Below are positions 60,731 through 64,000 of a stretch of DNA of 64,000 bases, piece by piece; position 1 is the stretch's first letter, and the number at the start of each line of letters is the position of its first letter. The position numbers were made by a program, and so were the translations under genes. The notes beneath the pieces are model-generated. The model had not been told where the DNA came from and searched no databases. It saw only the letters and a list, made by a program, of their open reading frames with translations. Origin of the DNA: Nocardioidaceae bacterium (GTDB lineage Bacteria > Actinomycetota > Actinomycetes > Propionibacteriales > Nocardioidaceae); NCBI GenBank assembly GCA_025980475.1, contig JAICXL010000002.1, positions 36,299 through 100,298 on the forward strand, written 5' to 3'.

Positions 60731-61489
60731 GTGGTTCGACCCGACCAACCCCCTCAGCACGCGCCGCCGGTCCAGCGACTGCGGATCCGCTTCGCCAAGC
60801 GCGGCCGGATGCGCTTCACCAGCCACCGCGACTTCAGCCGGGCGTTCGAGCGGGCCCTGGTGCGCGCGCGGGTGCCGATGGCCTACTCCTCGGGATTCAG
60901 TCCCCACCCGAGGATCTCGTACGCCGGCGCGGCGCCGACCGGGTCCGCGAGCGAGGCGGAGTACCTCGAGATCGGCCTGGCCGAGGTCGTCGACCCCCCC
61001 GCCCTGGCTGCGTCGCTGGATGCGTCGCTGCCTGCGGGGCTCGACGTGATCGAGGTCGTCCCGAGCGGCGGTGGCGCGCTGGCCGACCGCCTCGAGGCCT
61101 CGGTGTGGCGCCTGACGCTGGCTGGGGAGCCGACCGATGCCGTGCGCGAGGCCGTCTCGGCCTTCCTCGCGACCGACCAGGTGATGGTGCAGCGGATGAC
61201 CAAGAAGGGGCTCCGCACCTTCGACGCCCGGGCAGCGGTGGTGCGCCTCGCGGTGGCCGCACCGGAAGCGCAACGTGACGAGGACGACCCGACGTGTGCG
61301 ATACTCGACTTGGTCCTGCGGCACGGCACGCCGTCCGTGAGACCCGACGACGTTCTCGCCGCACTGCGTGAGATCTCCGGGCTGAACCCAGGCGCCGCCC
61401 TCCAGCGGCGCCTGGCGCAAGGTCCGTTGGACGAGCGTGGCGGCACCGTGGATGATCCGTTGGCACCTGACCGCGACGCGGCCGGCTGA
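60731..61489 (+). CDS. TIGR03936 family radical SAM-associated protein (DUF2344)
   Basis: RLRIRFAKRGRMRFTSHRDFSRAFERALVRARVPMAYSSGFSPHPRISYA. Confidence 0.92.
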   Translation: MVRPDQPPQHAPPVQRLRIRFAKRGRMRFTSHRDFSRAFERALVRARVPMAYSSGFSPHPRISYAGAAPTGSASEAEYLEIGLAEVVDPPALAASLDASLPAGLDVIEVVPSGGGALADRLEASVWRLTLAGEPTDAVREAVSAFLATDQVMVQRMTKKGLRTFDARAAVVRLAVAAPEAQRDEDDPTCAILDLVLRHGTPSVRPDDVLAALREISGLNPGAALQRRLAQGPLDERGGTVDDPLAPDRDAAG

Positions 61490-61668
61490 CGGCGTGGACC
61501 CCAGTCCTCGCTGCAGCGCACCGGCTGGCGACCGCGGTCGCGGTCACCGGTTCACACCGCGCGACGTGAACGCGGAGGGCGTCGTCGCCGACTGAAGGCT
61601 TTCGCCGCCCGACGCGCCCCTGGTGCGGTCGGGGGGCCGTGACCAGCACCGTCACACCGGTGGACCGG

Positions 61669-64000
61669 ATGGCGGGGCGCGAGGAGCTCGACATGCTCGA
61701 CGCTGATGACACCACCAGCGACACCACCAGCGACACCGGCACAAGCCCCGGCGAGGGAGCCGACGCGGTCACCGACGCCGGGACCGATCCCGGGCCGGCA
61801 CCGGCGGGGAAGGGCGCCGCGAAGAAGGCCACCGTCAAGAAGAGCACGGCGAAGAAGTCGTCCGCCCGCAAGGCCGCCGCGTCGGAGACCTCCAGCGCTG
61901 ACACCAGCCCGGACGGAGCGGTTCCCGATGATGCGGCCGCCGAGGGGGCAGCTCCGCGCAAGCAGGGCGCGCGGAAGAGCGCCGCCAAGAGGCCCACCGC
62001 GAAGAAGGCGGCACCGACGAAGAAGGCAGCCGCCGGGCAGGCGCCGGCGGCCGCCGACGTGCCGACCGAGGGCGGCGATCCGTCCCAGGCCGAGGCCGGG
62101 TCGGAGGAGCCGGCCGCACCGCCGCGCAAGGCGGCACCGCGCTCCCGTCGGACCAGTGCCACGCCCCAGCCGGCCGAGGACACGGCGGCCGAGGACACGG
62201 CGGCCGAGGACACGGCGGCCGACGAGCAGGCTCCCGCCGCCCCGATGGTGCTGTTCAAGGCTCCGGAGACCAAGACCGCCCCGACGCGCAAGCGTGCCGG
62301 CGGCGCGCGTTCAGGCGCTGCGGAAACGATCGCCGACCAGGCCGACCAGGCCGACGAGGCCGACGAGGCCGACGAGGCCGACGAGGTCAGCGCGGCCGAG
62401 CCGGAGGAGCCTGCGACGTCGCCCGGCGAGGCTGACGCGGCAGCGGAGGACGGCGACGGCAGTGCCGCCCGGCGGCGACGTCGCCGGGGCGGACGTCGCC
62501 GGCGCAAGGGCAGCGACGGTGACCAGGGCGACGGCAGCGACGACCAGTGGCACGACCAGGTCGATTCCGACACCTCCGACGAACCTGGTGGCGAGGCGGG
62601 CGGATCCCGGCGCCGGCGCAAGCGTCGCCGTTCGGGCGACGAGTCCGACGCCACGACGGACGACCCCGAGAAGACCGTCACCAAGGTGCGCAAGCCGCGC
62701 AACCCCGAGGACGAGATCACCAGCGTCAGCGGCTCGACCCGGCTGGAGGCGAAGAAGCAGCGGCGCCGCGAAGGTCGTGAGGCCGGCCGGCGCCGAGCGC
62801 CGATCGTGAGCGAGGCGGAGTTCCTGGCCCGTCGCGAGTCCGTGGACCGGGTGATGGTGATCCGCCAGCGGGACGACCTCACCCAGATCGCCGTGCTCGA
62901 GGACAACGTCCTCGTGGAGCACTACGTCGCCCGCGAGGCGCAGACCTCGGTGATCGGCAACGTCTACCTCGGTCGGGTGCAGAACGTCCTGCCCTCCATG
63001 GAGGCTGCCTTCGTCGACATCGGCAAGGGCCGCAACGCCGTGCTCTACGCCGGCGAGGTCAACTGGAGCGCCCTCGGCCACCAGGACGGACAGCCGCGCA
63101 AGATCGAGTCGGTGCTCAGCCCGGGCCAGCCGATCCTCGTCCAGGTGACCAAGGACCCGGTCGGCCACAAGGGTGCCCGGCTGACCGGGCAGGTCAGCCT
63201 GCCCGGACGGTTCCTGGTCTACGTGCCGGACGGCACCACCTCGGGCATCTCCCGCAAGCTGCCCGACACCGAGCGCAACCGGTTGAAGACCCTGCTCAAG
63301 CAGATCGTGCCCGATACCGCGGGCGTGATCGTGCGCACCGCGGCCGAGGGGGCGAGCGAGGACGAGCTCACGCTCGACGTCGAGCGGCTCACCGCGCGCT
63401 GGGCTGACATCGAGCAGAAGGTGGCTGCCGGCCGGGCCCCGGAGCTGCTCTACGGCGAGCCGGACCTGACCCTGAAGGTGGTCCGCGATCTGTTCACCGA
63501 GGACTTCGCAAGACTCGTCGTGCAGGGCGACGACGCCTGGGACCTGGTCGACGGCTATGTCTCGCACGTCGCGCCCGACCTGCGTGACCGCCTCGAGCGG
63601 TTCGGTGACAGCGAGGGCGCGGGCGCAGACGCGTTCGCGGCCCATCGCATCGACGAGCAGATCGCCAAGGGTCTCGACCGGAAGGTGTGGCTGCCCTCGG
63701 GGGGCTCACTGGTCATCGACCGCACCGAGGCGATGACGGTCGTCGACGTCAACACCGGCAAGTTCACCGGGTCCGGGGGAAACCTCGAGGAGACGGTCAC
63801 GAAGAACAACCTCGAGGCCGCCGAGGAGATCGTCCGGCAGCTCCGGTTGCGCGACATCGGCGGCATCATCGTCGTGGACTTCATCGACATGGTGCTCGAG
63901 TCGAACCGCGACCTCGTCGTCCGGCGGTTGCTCGAGTGCCTCGGACGTGACCGGACGAAGCATCAAGTGGCCGAGGTGACGTCGCTGGGACTGGTTCAGA
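61669..64000 (+). CDS. rne: Ribonuclease E/G, 3' truncated by window
   Basis: S1 core GNVYLGRVQNVLPSMEAAFVDIGKGRNAVLYAGE; VWLPSGGSLVIDRTEAMTVVDVNTGKFTG; start uncertain (61639 GTG / 61669 / 61693). Confidence 0.93.
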   Translation, partial: MAGREELDMLDADDTTSDTTSDTGTSPGEGADAVTDAGTDPGPAPAGKGAAKKATVKKSTAKKSSARKAAASETSSADTSPDGAVPDDAAAEGAAPRKQGARKSAAKRPTAKKAAPTKKAAAGQAPAAADVPTEGGDPSQAEAGSEEPAAPPRKAAPRSRRTSATPQPAEDTAAEDTAAEDTAADEQAPAAPMVLFKAPETKTAPTRKRAGGARSGAAETIADQADQADEADEADEADEVSAAEPEEPATSPGEADAAAEDGDGSAARRRRRRGGRRRRKGSDGDQGDGSDDQWHDQVDSDTSDEPGGEAGGSRRRRKRRRSGDESDATTDDPEKTVTKVRKPRNPEDEITSVSGSTRLEAKKQRRREGREAGRRRAPIVSEAEFLARRESVDRVMVIRQRDDLTQIAVLEDNVLVEHYVAREAQTSVIGNVYLGRVQNVLPSMEAAFVDIGKGRNAVLYAGEVNWSALGHQDGQPRKIESVLSPGQPILVQVTKDPVGHKGARLTGQVSLPGRFLVYVPDGTTSGISRKLPDTERNRLKTLLKQIVPDTAGVIVRTAAEGASEDELTLDVERLTARWADIEQKVAAGRAPELLYGEPDLTLKVVRDLFTEDFARLVVQGDDAWDLVDGYVSHVAPDLRDRLERFGDSEGAGADAFAAHRIDEQIAKGLDRKVWLPSGGSLVIDRTEAMTVVDVNTGKFTGSGGNLEETVTKNNLEAAEEIVRQLRLRDIGGIIVVDFIDMVLESNRDLVVRRLLECLGRDRTKHQVAEVTSLGLVQ
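62170..62220 (+). repeat. 15-bp tandem repeat GGCCGAGGACACGGC x3 in rne
   Basis: Encodes AEDTA x3. Confidence 0.92.
62336..62390 (+). repeat. 9-bp tandem repeat (GACSAGGCC) x6 in rne
   Basis: Encodes DQADQADEADEADEADEADE. Confidence 0.92.

Noticed and set aside
62311-63645. 444-aa minus-strand ORF
   Set aside because: Antisense to rne/rng, whose frame is confirmed by conserved motifs.

Overview
Chromosomal window from a high-GC actinobacterium, probably Nocardioidaceae-like judging by gene content and the mre, clp and rne neighbourhoods. It is dense with housekeeping genes: a liv-type ABC transporter tail, orn, deaminase, pepP-like peptidase, prsW, tandem dynamin-like GTPases, ssb, ettA, thiolase, glbO-like globin, pepN, metG, rpiB, nei-like gene, tig, clpP1-clpP2-clpX, valS, folC, ndk, mreBCD-mrdA-rodA, paired radical-SAM genes and the 5' part of rne/rng. 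There are five tRNAs (Lys, His, Arg, Gly, Pro). I saw no phage, IS element, CRISPR array, recognisable defence system or biosynthetic cluster. The most interesting signals are: (1) a 12-nt motif shared by the pirin promoter and the marR/yceI intergenic region, next to a perfect GTTGAA-N2-TTCAAC palindrome; (2) two unrelated secreted-type proteins with His/Arg-rich tandem repeats whose alternative frame reads as a Pro/Gly/Thr linker; (3) a frame-disrupted small membrane-protein gene next to an Eis-like GNAT; (4) a convergent gene pair in which both 3' ends, including the stop codons, are tandemly duplicated; (5) an 18-bp perfect palindrome and a 27-bp near-perfect palindrome in intergenic regions; (6) two DsbA-fold proteins with eroded CXXC motifs, one entirely cysteine-free; (7) a 4.6-kb, three-gene block separating the usually adjacent TIGR03960 and TIGR03936 genes; (8) a ClgR-box-like site upstream of clpP1P2. 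All calls come from reading the sequence; no searches were run.
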